A stretch of 64,000 bases of DNA from Flavobacteriaceae bacterium UBA3611 (lineage in GTDB: Bacteria; Bacteroidota; Bacteroidia; Flavobacteriales; Flavobacteriaceae), in the NCBI GenBank assembly GCA_002375495.1, contig DFLU01000005.1:182379-246378 (forward strand). Direction: 5' to 3'. The notes under the pieces were generated by a model. That model searched no databases. It saw only the letters and a program-made list of their open reading frames with translations, and was not told where the DNA came from. A program made the position numbers and the translations under genes. Shown here piece after piece: positions 26,086 through 34,149 of the stretch. Position 1 is the first letter of the stretch. Each line of letters starts with the position of its first letter.

Positions 26086-26466
26086 TTATAGCTGATTATT
26101 CGGATTCTGCTTTTCGCGAAAGCGGACTTCCTTCTTTTCTTCGGCATATTTCTTTTCAACAATCAAAGGTTTTTTTGCAGGTTCTTCCATTTCAAAAAGG
26201 GATTGAATCATCGCCACCGTGGGTTTGGTTTGTGTCTTTTCTACATCTCGCATTATGGCGATAACGGCATTTATTCTTTTGAGAAGTTTTGCTTCGATGG
26301 TTCGCCCTGTTGGTCCTAATTTTTCCTTTGGCGATATTTCGTTGTAGAAGAAAAAATCGAGCATCGTAGCCATCGCCTCGGTGTGCGATTTAAAGTAAGT
26401 GCGTGAAAAAGTTTGGAAACGCTTCGCAGTTTCCTTTTTAAATCTAATTCCAATAAATGAGTCCAT
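26086..26466 (-). CDS. BfmA/BtgA-type mobilization accessory protein
   Basis: A 126-residue basic protein. It starts with a ribbon-helix-helix-like segment (IGIRFKKETAKRFQTFSRTYFKSHTEAMATMLDFFF), as in BfmA/BtgA proteins that help a relaxase bind its origin of transfer. The C-terminus is rich in Lys and Glu. It sits directly upstream of the relaxase gene and next to the candidate oriT region at 26467-26897. The family call rests on the N-terminal pattern and the position. Confidence 0.8.
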   Translation of the reverse strand: MDSFIGIRFKKETAKRFQTFSRTYFKSHTEAMATMLDFFFYNEISPKEKLGPTGRTIEAKLLKRINAVIAIMRDVEKTQTKPTVAMIQSLFEMEEPAKKPLIVEKKYAEEKKEVRFREKQNPNNQL

Positions 26467-26642
26467 ATTTCGCCGATTTGTCGCAAAATCTTCCCTAAAA
26501 TTGGGCGTTTACAGCCCGTTTGTCGCAAATCGCTGATTGTCAGGAAATTAAAATATATTCCAATCGCTGGTAATCAGCTATTTGAAAACGAAAAGGAATC
26601 CGAAACATCGCGCAGCGTGTTACCCTCTTGCTATTCCTTTTC

Positions 26643-26660
26643 GTCACGCGCAAGCGTGAC
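26643..26660. repeat. Inverted repeat GTCACGC-GCAA-GCGTGAC
   Basis: A perfect 7-bp stem with a GCAA loop in the candidate oriT region, about 180 bp upstream of the mobilization accessory gene. Hairpins of this kind are often recognised by relaxases. Confidence 0.6.
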
Positions 26661-26854
26661 AAAAATCCATACAATCAGGCTAAAAAGCCGATTGCCATTT
26701 TCAGGGAAAATGATTTTCCGATATGTTATTTTTCGATGTGTAAGGTTATCGGCGAAAGTCGAAAAGTGGATAACCTTACTTAAATTTGAATGCTGAATTT
26801 CAGCGAAATAAAGATACGTTTTTTTATTGATTATATACTAATCGCATACAAAAA

Positions 26855-26875
26855 CACCTCTAAATTTTAGAGGTG
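26855..26875 (-). terminator. Terminator downstream of the ssb operon
   Basis: CACCTCTAAA and TTTAGAGGTG form a perfect 10-bp stem around one base. On the minus strand the stem is followed by five T residues. It lies 23 bp beyond the stop of the 65-residue gene and ends the minus-strand ssb transcript before the candidate oriT. Confidence 0.75.
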
Positions 26876-26897
26876 CTTGCTTTTAATTTCATAAAAT

Positions 26898-27095
26898 TTA
26901 TACGTTGAAAATGTATTTATACGAATACAAATTCCGAAGTGCTTCTTCATCAAGCATCTTATTCAAATTGGTATTATGCTTTGTGGCATAATCCATTATA
27001 TCCTTGCCGTACTTTTCCTTTACTTCTTCTTTGAAATTGGCAATTAATCGCTCTTGTGTTTCCTCGTTCAAATCGGTAAAATTTAGATATATCAT
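26898..27095 (-). CDS. Small hypothetical protein
   Basis: A 65-residue soluble protein, mostly helical and charged (LNEETQERLIANFKEEVKE). I do not recognise a family. It is the last gene of the short run ssb, DUF6876-like, this gene, with a 12-bp gap upstream and a terminator just downstream. Codon use and position support a real gene; its role on the element is unknown. Confidence 0.65.
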   Translation of the reverse strand: MIYLNFTDLNEETQERLIANFKEEVKEKYGKDIMDYATKHNTNLNKMLDEEALRNLYSYKYIFNV

Positions 27096-27107
27096 AACGT
27101 CCGATTT

Positions 27108-27488
27108 TTAGTATTCGCTCGGTAACATCAGCGTATCATTTACAAAAAATAACCGCAGTTCATCGAGTGGAAAATCGGTTGCTCTATATCCTTGCTTTTC
27201 CAAAATATTATCATTACCATCGCTGTAAATTATCTCGGCTTCATATCCCGAATAATCCTGTTTTTCTTCGGACAATCTTTTAAAGTCGATTGTGATAAAT
27301 TCGCTTCGGTTCATCAGACTTTTTGAAATTACGGACGTGTCCGTAATGAGCCAAAAACATTCTGCTACTTCGGATAAGTATTTCAATCCGTCCGTAAAAC
27401 GGGTTCGCAATAATGGGATTTGATAAAACATTTCTGTTCCACTAAAATATTGCAATCGCTCTTTTATTTCGTTAACTTGTGCTTTCAT
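27108..27488 (-). CDS. DUF6876-like protein of the element backbone
   Basis: A 126-residue protein (start MKAQVNEIKERLQYF at 27488). An in-frame start at 27557 would add 23 residues reaching almost to ssb and looks unlikely. It contains LSEVAECFWLITDTSVISKSL and FPLDELRLFFVNDTLMLPSEY, which I associate with the DUF6876 family found beside ssb in Bacteroidetes mobile elements. Function unknown; an effect on plant or animal hosts is not suggested by anything here. Confidence 0.65.
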   Translation of the reverse strand: MKAQVNEIKERLQYFSGTEMFYQIPLLRTRFTDGLKYLSEVAECFWLITDTSVISKSLMNRSEFITIDFKRLSEEKQDYSGYEAEIIYSDGNDNILEKQGYRATDFPLDELRLFFVNDTLMLPSEY

Positions 27489-27565
27489 TGTACATATATT
27501 TAATGTGTGAATAATGAAAAAGAGGGCGCATCTTTCGACTGTTACGCCCTCTTTCATTTTAAGAT

Positions 27566-27910
27566 TTACTTGTCGTCTTTGCTTCCAAGTAATAGAATTT
27601 CATCGGCTACAACTTCCGTAACATAGCGTTGTTCGTTATCATCATTTGTATAACTTCGGGTTTTAAGCTTTCCCGATATTCCAACTTCTTTGCCTTTAAC
27701 AACATACTTCTCTACAATTTCGGCAGTTTTGCCCCAAGCTACTACGGTATGCCAATTCGTGTCCGTTTGCTTGTTGCCTTCTTTGTCCTTGTAATACTCA
27801 TTTGTTGCTAATGAAAAACGGGCTACTTTCTTTCCGCTTTCAAGGTTCGTAATGGTTGGCTCTTGTCCAACGTTTCCAATTAACTGTACGTGATTTTTAA
27901 TAGTACTCAT
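27566..27910 (-). CDS. ssb: Single-stranded DNA-binding protein of the element
   Basis: A 114-residue OB-fold protein with the SSB pattern: VQLIGNVGQEPTI, ARFSLATNEYYKD, TNWHTVVAWGKTAEIVEKYVVKGKEV and TEVVADEILLLG. It is short: the flexible tail is almost absent and it ends SKDDK rather than with the usual acidic DDDIPF-like tip, as often seen for SSBs on mobile elements. It probably protects single strands during conjugative transfer or element replication. It heads a small minus-strand operon. Confidence 0.93.
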   Translation of the reverse strand: MSTIKNHVQLIGNVGQEPTITNLESGKKVARFSLATNEYYKDKEGNKQTDTNWHTVVAWGKTAEIVEKYVVKGKEVGISGKLKTRSYTNDDNEQRYVTEVVADEILLLGSKDDK

Positions 27911-28702
27911 AATAAAAAGATTTGTGCCTGCTTTGTTACAGACTGGTTTATATTTCCCCTATTTGATTTAAACTGAATTAAATTTTAAGGGGTGTTTGTT
28001 CTTTTCTTCTGTGCACCGCACAATGGATAGAGTGGGTTTTGTCCAGACTTTTTGGGATAAAATCAGGTGTGTTTGCGACGTAGTAAATTCCTTGGAATTT
28101 CAAGGAAGTAGAAACCTTATTTTTCACTAAAACTTGTATAGTCTTGACAAGTTCCATAAGGGCATTAGCAATTCTTTTAAACGCAGTTGAGTTTGAGCGT
28201 ACCGGCAGTTAAGCGATATAAGCAGCTGTGTTTAATTTAGAATTGGTTATGTCGTGCCTGTTTTTCGACGACCCGAAAAACATTGAAGGCTCTATCCATT
28301 ATAAACCCCTTAAAATGTGTAAGGCAGCGGTTCGGTTTTTAAGGATTTTCGAGTAAGGGCTCAAGAAGACCGCGCCGAAAATACTGTTAAGAAAATCGAA
28401 GTGATGACTTTCCAATGAAAAGCGGACTTGATTCACGATTTTGGCTCAGGAATGAAGTGTCCCGTTCCAGCGTAGCGGGAAGGGTTAACGGAATGGAAAG
28501 CTGAAATTGGGGATTGTGTCCAAGACTTATGTAGTGAAGCTCTTTTTCCGGAATGTAGCTTTTCGCGAAATGCTGGGGAATGTGCTGATTAAAGAGTTAA
28601 GAACCACTATACTTTGTCTCATAAAAGGTCAATTAACAATACTACTAAAAAAGACGGAAAATGAGACTTTAGTTTCTTTACCTCCTATTTTCGTTTACTA
28701 TA

Positions 28703-28730
28703 GTCGCATAAAACGACCATTTTATAGAAC
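28703..28730. promoter_or_regulatory. 28-bp imperfect palindrome (11-6-11) upstream of the hydrogenase operon
   Basis: Arms GTCGCATAAAA and TTTTATAGAAC are separated by CGACCA. The geometry and the inner arm sequence match the perfect palindrome at 41969-41996 upstream of the nickel permease gene. A shared regulator or a recombination site are both possible. Confidence 0.5.
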
Positions 28731-28907
28731 TATTCAGAGTTTACCGATTTATGTGTAAAATACCTGATATTTAATTTTTAGGGCTTTTGGAGCTATTCTA
28801 ACTTCTCTAATAAATTGCCAAAAATTTAGTTTTTTGAAATTATTACCGTTATATATTTTTTTTTTATAAAATATTGGCAATTAATTTATCAAATTGATTA
28901 TTCGAAT

Positions 28908-28938
28908 TTTGAAAATAGAAATATTTTTGTTATTTTCG
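28908..28938 (+). promoter_or_regulatory. Possible hydrogenase promoter
   Basis: TTTG (28908-28911) and TATTTTCG (28931-28938) are 19 bp apart, close to the Bacteroidetes pattern TTTG-N19-TAnnTTTG with one mismatch. An alternative -7 box, TATTTTTG, lies at 28922 without a well-spaced -33 box. The hupS start is 30 bp downstream. Confidence 0.35.
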
Positions 28939-28968
28939 AATCTTAATCTAATCAAAACCCAACATTTT

Positions 28969-29928
28969 ATGGCAAACGTTTTATGGTTACAAGGAGGTGC
29001 ATGTAGTGGAAACACAATGTCCTTTTTGAACGCTGAAGAACCAACTGTGGTAGAACTTATTACAGATTTCGGGCTTAATATTCTTTGGCATCCAACTACA
29101 GGATTACAAATTGGAGATCAAGTACAAGATCTTTTAAAAGATATCTTAGCAGGAAAAGTTCAAATGGATATTCTGGTATATGAAGGTTCCTTAATAAAAG
29201 GTCCTAATAATACTGGGACAATGAATTATTTTGCCGATAGACCAATGATGGATTGGATTAAAGAATTATCAAAGGTTGCAGGCTATGTAGTTGCAATTGG
29301 AGATTGTGCAACTTGGGGAGGAATTCCCGCTGTAGCGCCAAACCCTAGTGAATCAACTGGTTTACAATTTCATAAGAAAAATAAAGGAGGCTTCTTAGGT
29401 CACGACTACGTTTCAAAAGGAGGCTTACCTGTTATAAATATCCCTGGATGCCCAGCGCATCCTGATTGGATAACTCAAATACTCGTAGCAATATCTGTTG
29501 GAAGAATAGGTGATGTTTTAATAGATGAATTTCACAGACCAAAAACATTTTTTACAGATTTCGTTCAAGACGGATGTACTAACGTGACTAATTTCGCTCA
29601 GAAGGTCGATGGAAACTTTGGAAAACGTGGTGGATGTCTATTCTACGAAGTAGGATGTCGTGGACCAATGACTAGAGCAAGTTGTAATAATATACTTTGG
29701 AATCGTCAGTCGAGTAAAACACGTTCTAATCATCCTTGCTTAGGATGCACAGAACCAGGATTTCCACATAATGATTTAATGAAAGGAAGTGTGTTCAAAA
29801 CGATGAAGCATTTAGGAGTTTTTCCTAAAGAAGTTCCAACAGGAAGAACAAAATTGGCGTATTATATGGAAGCAGGTTTCCAGAAGGTTATGCCTACAAA
29901 TAAACGTGTAACTGAAACTTCTAAATAA
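28969..29928 (+). CDS. hupS: [NiFe]-hydrogenase small subunit, group 2a (HupS/HucS type)
   Basis: A 319-residue electron-transfer subunit carrying the Fe-S clusters. I chose ATG 28969 (MANVLWLQGG), which matches the usual start of cyanobacterial HupS; an in-frame start 25 codons upstream adds an unlikely leader. There is no Tat signal, so the enzyme is cytoplasmic or faces the cytoplasm. Cluster ligands include C12, C113 (GDCATWGG), C161 (PGCPAHP) and the C-terminal run CLFYEVGCRGPM, SCNNILW, CLGC. In most hydrogenases the first motif is CxxC; here it is ACSGN with Asn at position 15, as in the HupS/Huc group with unusual [3Fe-4S] clusters. It starts a long collinear operon. Confidence 0.96.
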   Translation: MANVLWLQGGACSGNTMSFLNAEEPTVVELITDFGLNILWHPTTGLQIGDQVQDLLKDILAGKVQMDILVYEGSLIKGPNNTGTMNYFADRPMMDWIKELSKVAGYVVAIGDCATWGGIPAVAPNPSESTGLQFHKKNKGGFLGHDYVSKGGLPVINIPGCPAHPDWITQILVAISVGRIGDVLIDEFHRPKTFFTDFVQDGCTNVTNFAQKVDGNFGKRGGCLFYEVGCRGPMTRASCNNILWNRQSSKTRSNHPCLGCTEPGFPHNDLMKGSVFKTMKHLGVFPKEVPTGRTKLAYYMEAGFQKVMPTNKRVTETSK

Positions 29929-29948
29929 GTAATTAAACTAACTACAAA

Positions 29949-31541
29949 ATGTCAGTAAAAGAATTAAATATATCACCCGTAGGACGTGTTGAAGGAGATT
30001 TAGATGTTAAAGTTTATATCGATAACGGAAAAGTAACTCGTGCTCATACCCAGGCAGCAATGTTTAGAGGTTTTGAGAAAATAATGGAAGGTAAAGATCC
30101 ACAATCTGGTCTTATAGTAACACCGCGTATTTGCGGAATATGTGGAGGGTCACATTTGTATTGTGCATCATCTGCTTTAGATACCGCTTGGGGAACAAAA
30201 TTATCTCCAAATGCCCTATTATTGAGAGCTATTGGACAAGCCTCTGAAACATTACAGAGTATTCCACGTTGGTTTTATGCCATTTTCGCAACAGATTTGG
30301 CGAATAAGAAATATGCTAATCAGCCTTTGTATAAAGAAGTGGTTAAAAGATGGTCGGCTTATGTCGGCGAAACATTTCAAATAGGGTTAACGGCAAGTGG
30401 ATTGCCTGTTCAAATCTATGCTTTATTTGGTGGGCAGTGGCCACACTCGAGCTATATGGTTCCAGGTGGAGTTATGTGTGCGCCGACCTTAAAAGATATT
30501 ACACGAGCACATGCTATTTTGGCACAATTTAAAAATGATTGGCTAGAGCCAGTATGGTTAGGTTGTTCGATCGAGCGCTATATGGAAATCAAATCATGGG
30601 ACGATATGTTAGCATGGGTTGATGAAAATGAGTCTCATAAAAATAGTGATTTAGGATTGCTTATTAGAGCAGGAATCGAATTTGGCTTAGATAAATTTGG
30701 TCAAGGAGTAGGTAAATTTTTGGCAACAGGAACATACTTACATAAAGACCGATATAATAATCCAACTATTGAAGGTAGAAATGATGCCTTGATTAGTTCT
30801 AGTGGATTTTTCGATGGAGAAAATTATCATGAGTTTGATCATCTTAAAGTAAAAGAAGATGTTTCACATTCTTGGTATGATAATCAAGAAGATGGATTAC
30901 ACCCTTGGGAAGAACCATTACCCACTCCTGCTAAATCACAACCATTACACCATACAGATTTTGATGGACAATATAGTTGGTCAAAGTCACCAAGGTATGA
31001 TGGACATGCTGCAGAAACAGGCCCTTTGGCCCGTGTTATAATGAATGCAAACCCTAATAATAAGGAACATCAAATTAGAGATCCTTTATTTGGAGATATC
31101 ATGAAAAAACTAGGACCTAGTGTATTTACACGTGTTTTAGCGAGAGTTCATGAAGCTCCAAGAATATATAAGTTTATAGAGCAATGGCTTTCAGAAATTG
31201 ACCTCGATGGAGAATTCTATATCAAGCCAGTTGAAAAGGACGGAAAAGGATTCGGAGCAACAGAAGCAGCTCGTGGTGCATTAGCTCACTGGATAGAAAT
31301 TAAAGATGGTGTTATTAAAAACTATCAAGTAATGGCTCCAACTACATGGAACGTTGGGCCTAATGATGGTCAAGGAAACCCAGGACCAATTGAAAGTGCA
31401 CTTACAGGTATCGATATCGAAGATCCTAGTGATCCTGTAGAAGTTGGTATTGTTGCAAGATCATTTGATTCCTGTTTGGTTTGTACTGTGCATGCGCACG
31501 ATCAAAAATCTGGAGTTGAACTATCTCGATTCAAATTATAA
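29949..31541 (+). CDS. hupL: [NiFe]-hydrogenase large subunit, group 2a (HupL/HucL type)
   Basis: A 530-residue catalytic subunit that splits H2 at a Ni-Fe centre. Metal ligands are in RICGICGGSH (C62, C65) and in the C-terminal DSCLVCTVH (C509, C512, ending at H515). Fifteen residues follow H515 (AHDQKSGVELSRFKL) and would be removed by the protease encoded next. The L2 motif has Ser in place of the common Pro (DSC instead of DPC), as I recall for Huc-like enzymes. It lies 20 bp after hupS. A terminator-like hairpin after the stop separates it from the maturation genes. Confidence 0.96.
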   Translation: MSVKELNISPVGRVEGDLDVKVYIDNGKVTRAHTQAAMFRGFEKIMEGKDPQSGLIVTPRICGICGGSHLYCASSALDTAWGTKLSPNALLLRAIGQASETLQSIPRWFYAIFATDLANKKYANQPLYKEVVKRWSAYVGETFQIGLTASGLPVQIYALFGGQWPHSSYMVPGGVMCAPTLKDITRAHAILAQFKNDWLEPVWLGCSIERYMEIKSWDDMLAWVDENESHKNSDLGLLIRAGIEFGLDKFGQGVGKFLATGTYLHKDRYNNPTIEGRNDALISSSGFFDGENYHEFDHLKVKEDVSHSWYDNQEDGLHPWEEPLPTPAKSQPLHHTDFDGQYSWSKSPRYDGHAAETGPLARVIMNANPNNKEHQIRDPLFGDIMKKLGPSVFTRVLARVHEAPRIYKFIEQWLSEIDLDGEFYIKPVEKDGKGFGATEAARGALAHWIEIKDGVIKNYQVMAPTTWNVGPNDGQGNPGPIESALTGIDIEDPSDPVEVGIVARSFDSCLVCTVHAHDQKSGVELSRFKL

Positions 31542-31569
31542 ATAGATATAAATCAATTATTTATATAAG

Positions 31570-31601
31570 CTTTCCCGAGGGTGTCTTCGGGAAAGTTTTT
31601 T
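31570..31601 (+). terminator. Terminator or attenuator after hupL
   Basis: CTTTCCCGA and TCGGGAAAG form a perfect 9-bp stem with an 8-nt loop, followed by six T. Since the protease and hyp genes continue on the same strand, this probably lets most transcripts stop after hupSL, giving more structural subunits than assembly factors. Confidence 0.8.
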
Positions 31602-31622
31602 AGTTTAATATAAAGAATAAGA

Positions 31623-32099
31623 ATGAAGACAGCAATAATGGGTTTCGGAAACCCAGTTAGAAGTGATGATGGTATAGGAATGTACGTGATTGAAGAGTTG
31701 CAAAAAATTATCGGAGATAATGATACGATAAATATCTTTGATATGGGTACGGCCGCCTTTGAAGTACTTTTTGGTCTTAAAGGGCATACTAAAATTTTGA
31801 TGGTAGATGCAGTAGTAAATTCCAATGAACCTATTGGTACTTTATTTAAAGTGCCTGCAGAAGAAGTGTTAAGAGCGCCACAAGATGACCCTATGGTATT
31901 TTTACATGGTATGAAATGGGATCAAGCACTATCGTATTCTAAAAAAATACTTGGTGATGAATATCCAAAAGATATACAAGTCTATTTAATTGCCGTAGAA
32001 AACACTAAATTAGACACAGTACTTAGTGAGGAGGTAAAGCAAGCTGGAGATAAAGTAGTACAGCATATTTTGGAAGATTTAAAATTTGTAAAGGCATAA
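31623..32099 (+). CDS. hupW: Hydrogenase maturation protease (HupW/HyaD family)
   Basis: A 158-residue endopeptidase that removes the C-terminal tail of the large subunit after Ni insertion. Family motifs are visible: GFGNPVRSDDGIGMYVIEEL (nickel-sensing Glu and Asp region), then DMGTAAFEVLFGLKGH and ILMVDAVVNSNEP with the second Asp, and FLHGMKW with His. Size is normal. It is the first gene after the hupL attenuator, and its stop overlaps the next start in TAATG, which suggests translational coupling. Confidence 0.93.
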   Translation: MKTAIMGFGNPVRSDDGIGMYVIEELQKIIGDNDTINIFDMGTAAFEVLFGLKGHTKILMVDAVVNSNEPIGTLFKVPAEEVLRAPQDDPMVFLHGMKWDQALSYSKKILGDEYPKDIQVYLIAVENTKLDTVLSEEVKQAGDKVVQHILEDLKFVKA

Positions 32100-32419
32100 T
32101 GGAAGAAGATAATGTTATACTCAAATCTTCGCACGTTTATTTAACCGCGGCGCTCGTAGAACGGGTATTTGAAAGCATACATTATGCATATGTTACTTAT
32201 GTAGTAAAACAAAAACAACTTTTAATTACTCCTGTTAGTAGTCAATGGTTTGTAAAGGTTCATGAGCCTACACAGTTTTTATTAAAATCTAGAAACTTAA
32301 AAGGCGATAGAACATTAGCGATACGGGAGATATTGATAGATAATGATTTAGACACAACAGATAGAATACTCCAGTATGAAATTGTAGAAAGAACGAATCT
32401 CATTAAAATAACAATTTGA
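32099..32419 (+). CDS. Conserved small protein of the hydrogenase accessory set
   Basis: A 106-residue soluble protein that I cannot assign to a named domain. It begins MEEDNVILKSSHVYLTAALV and has a beta-rich middle (YVTYVVKQKQLLITPVSSQWFV). It overlaps the protease gene by one base (TAATG) and the next gene by one base (TGATG). Cyanobacterial extended hyp operons also carry small genes of unknown role between hydrogenase maturation genes, proposed to help mature the small subunit. I infer a similar assembly role here. Confidence 0.7.
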   Translation: MEEDNVILKSSHVYLTAALVERVFESIHYAYVTYVVKQKQLLITPVSSQWFVKVHEPTQFLLKSRNLKGDRTLAIREILIDNDLDTTDRILQYEIVERTNLIKITI

Positions 32420-32685
32420 TGCCTAAAAGAAAAGACCCTAAAGACGCTTGGTTATTAGATGCAGAAGTGCGAACTAAGATTGAAGAAATTAAAGGGCGTT
32501 GGGAAGTTTCATTGGTATTTGTAAACATTAAAGATCCAAATCAAGTCTTGATACGAAAAATAGGAGATTATAGATCAAAAAGATTGGCTGAAATTTATGC
32601 ACTTAATATGCAAAAGACAGCTGCAAAAGATATAAGAGGAACACAAAAAGTAGATAAAAGTGCTTACAATTTTAACAAAAACTAA
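32419..32685 (+). CDS. Small basic protein of the hydrogenase accessory set
   Basis: An 88-residue Lys/Arg-rich protein (MPKRKDPKDAWLLDAEVRTK, then WEVSLVFVNIKDPNQVLIRKIGDYRSKRLAEIYALNMQKTAA). I chose ATG 32419, which overlaps the upstream stop as TGATG; a TTG one codon earlier is less likely. Its 3' end overlaps the TPR gene by 26 bp. No family recognised. Tight coupling on both sides suggests that it acts together with its neighbours in hydrogenase assembly or in a complex with the enzyme. Confidence 0.65.
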   Translation: MPKRKDPKDAWLLDAEVRTKIEEIKGRWEVSLVFVNIKDPNQVLIRKIGDYRSKRLAEIYALNMQKTAAKDIRGTQKVDKSAYNFNKN

Positions 32686-34147
32686 TAACGAAACGATTAT
32701 AAAAAGTATTATTCACTCTATCGATAGATTGAATGAACTTGTAGAAATTGTTACGAATGAAAATTTAGCACAAAGTTCAAATAAAATACTGGTCATTTCT
32801 GATAATTTGATTAGCGCTTCTTTAGATTGGAATGACACTGAACCTCCGTATCTATTTCCTGAACTATCGTTTTCTAAAGAGAATCTTTTGGGAATCATCT
32901 TTTATAAATTAGGAAATCACCAAAAAGCGTTTGAATTTATTTCAGAAGAAAATCCGGTTTATAATCATTTATTAATTGCGACACATCTACAGTTTGGGTA
33001 CGATATTACTGAAGATATGTGTGCTTTTGTGGAATTGGGTTCTTTACACAACCGGTGTATCATTGAGCAATATGGCACAATTAAATTACGACGTGACGTT
33101 ATTGCACTTAAGACTTTATATGCGGAAGCCATTGCAAATGCTCCTAATGATGAACTACGATTATTCACTATTAAACATTTTGTAAATTTTTTATTAGATA
33201 CGAATGCGTATGCTGAAGCTGAAAAAGTCTTAAGATTAGCTATACCAAGAGCCATATCTTCAGAATCGAAAAATGCTATTAACACTCAGCTGGCGTCCGT
33301 GCTGATGGCGCAATTAAAAGTACCATATAACCTAGATAGTTTAGCAGAAATTCAAGAATTACAGCAATCTAGTATTACTTTTTATGAAGAAAGAGAATTA
33401 AAAGTGAATGCAGGGTTAATCCTAGTTGATGCTTCGGAAATCGCCAATTTTCAGGAAGATTTTATAGATTCTAAGAACTACATAAATAAAGCTATTTTAT
33501 ATTTTAAAGAAGCAGATATTCCTGAATTTCTGGGTGAAGCTGGATTACGTAAAGCAACGCTTCTATATATATGGTCTAAAAACGGAAGCCCGCAGTATTA
33601 CAAGCCAGCGATTAACGCCTTTCAAGACACTTTAAAAGTTTTCAAACGTGATACGCATCCTCAGAAATTTGCAGAAATCCATCATAGCTTAGCTCTTATT
33701 TATTCTGAAATCCCCGTATCATCGGAAGAAAAACCTATTTGGACAGCCTTTTGTGCATCTTCTTTTAAGGAAGTTTTAGGTTTTTTTACAAAAGAGCAAT
33801 ATCCATATGAATATGCGATGGCAAGTCATAATTATGCAACGGCACTCATGAATTTCCCTGAAGCAAAATTACATAACAATTTAGATAAAGCATTTGGTTT
33901 GTTTGAAGATGCACTTACGGTGCGTACTATAAATGAATATCCTTTTGAAAGAGCATTAACACTTTTAAATCAATTGGAATTATACTGGTTAATGCATAAT
34001 GAGAATGAGAAAGCCGAAAAGAAAAAGTATAATCAAATGGTAGAAAAAGCAACTTCTATTACTGAAATTATAGACGATGAAGATTTAAAAGAACGCGCAA
34101 ATCAACATTTAAATCAACTTAAGAATTTAAAGACAATTTTAAACTAA
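32660..34147 (+). CDS. TPR-repeat protein of the hydrogenase accessory set
   Basis: A 495-residue helical-repeat protein without signal peptide. TPR-like units are visible from about residue 170 to 450, for example LRLFTIKHFVNFLLDTNAYAEAEKVLRLA, FAEIHHSLALIYSEIP and YEYAMASHNYATALMNFPEA. The start is GTG at 32660, inside the preceding gene; no ATG lies close by. A TPR protein also occurs in the extended hyp operon of nitrogen-fixing cyanobacteria (from memory, Nostoc), next to HupSL-type hydrogenases. I infer a scaffold role in assembling the small subunit. Confidence 0.75.
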   Translation: MLTILTKTNNETIIKSIIHSIDRLNELVEIVTNENLAQSSNKILVISDNLISASLDWNDTEPPYLFPELSFSKENLLGIIFYKLGNHQKAFEFISEENPVYNHLLIATHLQFGYDITEDMCAFVELGSLHNRCIIEQYGTIKLRRDVIALKTLYAEAIANAPNDELRLFTIKHFVNFLLDTNAYAEAEKVLRLAIPRAISSESKNAINTQLASVLMAQLKVPYNLDSLAEIQELQQSSITFYEERELKVNAGLILVDASEIANFQEDFIDSKNYINKAILYFKEADIPEFLGEAGLRKATLLYIWSKNGSPQYYKPAINAFQDTLKVFKRDTHPQKFAEIHHSLALIYSEIPVSSEEKPIWTAFCASSFKEVLGFFTKEQYPYEYAMASHNYATALMNFPEAKLHNNLDKAFGLFEDALTVRTINEYPFERALTLLNQLELYWLMHNENEKAEKKKYNQMVEKATSITEIIDDEDLKERANQHLNQLKNLKTILN

Positions 34148-34149
34148 CA

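Larger units (their letters stand above)
26467..26897. other. Candidate oriT region
   Basis: A 431-bp gap upstream of the mob operon with no ORF worth calling. It contains a perfect 7-bp inverted repeat with a 4-nt loop (26643-26660), local GC-rich stretches that differ from the AT-rich surroundings, and a terminator at 26855-26875. In related elements oriT lies just upstream of the mobilization genes. A nick site cannot be named from sequence. Confidence 0.5.
27911..28968. other. 1-kb gap between ssb and the hydrogenase operon
   Basis: This stretch holds no ORF that I trust (an 83-codon frame at 28507-28758 looks random). It contains an inverted repeat TTCCTTG-N6-CAAGGAA at 28088-28107 and a Flavobacteria-type TTTCGCGAAA palindrome near 28560. 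It also holds the palindrome at 28703-28730 and probably the hydrogenase promoter. The part up to about 28600 has more G and C than the rest and lies on the backbone side; the AT-rich rest seems to belong to the cargo. Confidence 0.5.

Noticed and set aside
28507..28758. 83-codon ORF upstream of the hydrogenase operon
   Set aside because: Its composition looks random, it spans the change from backbone to cargo DNA and overlaps two palindromes, and I recognise no family.
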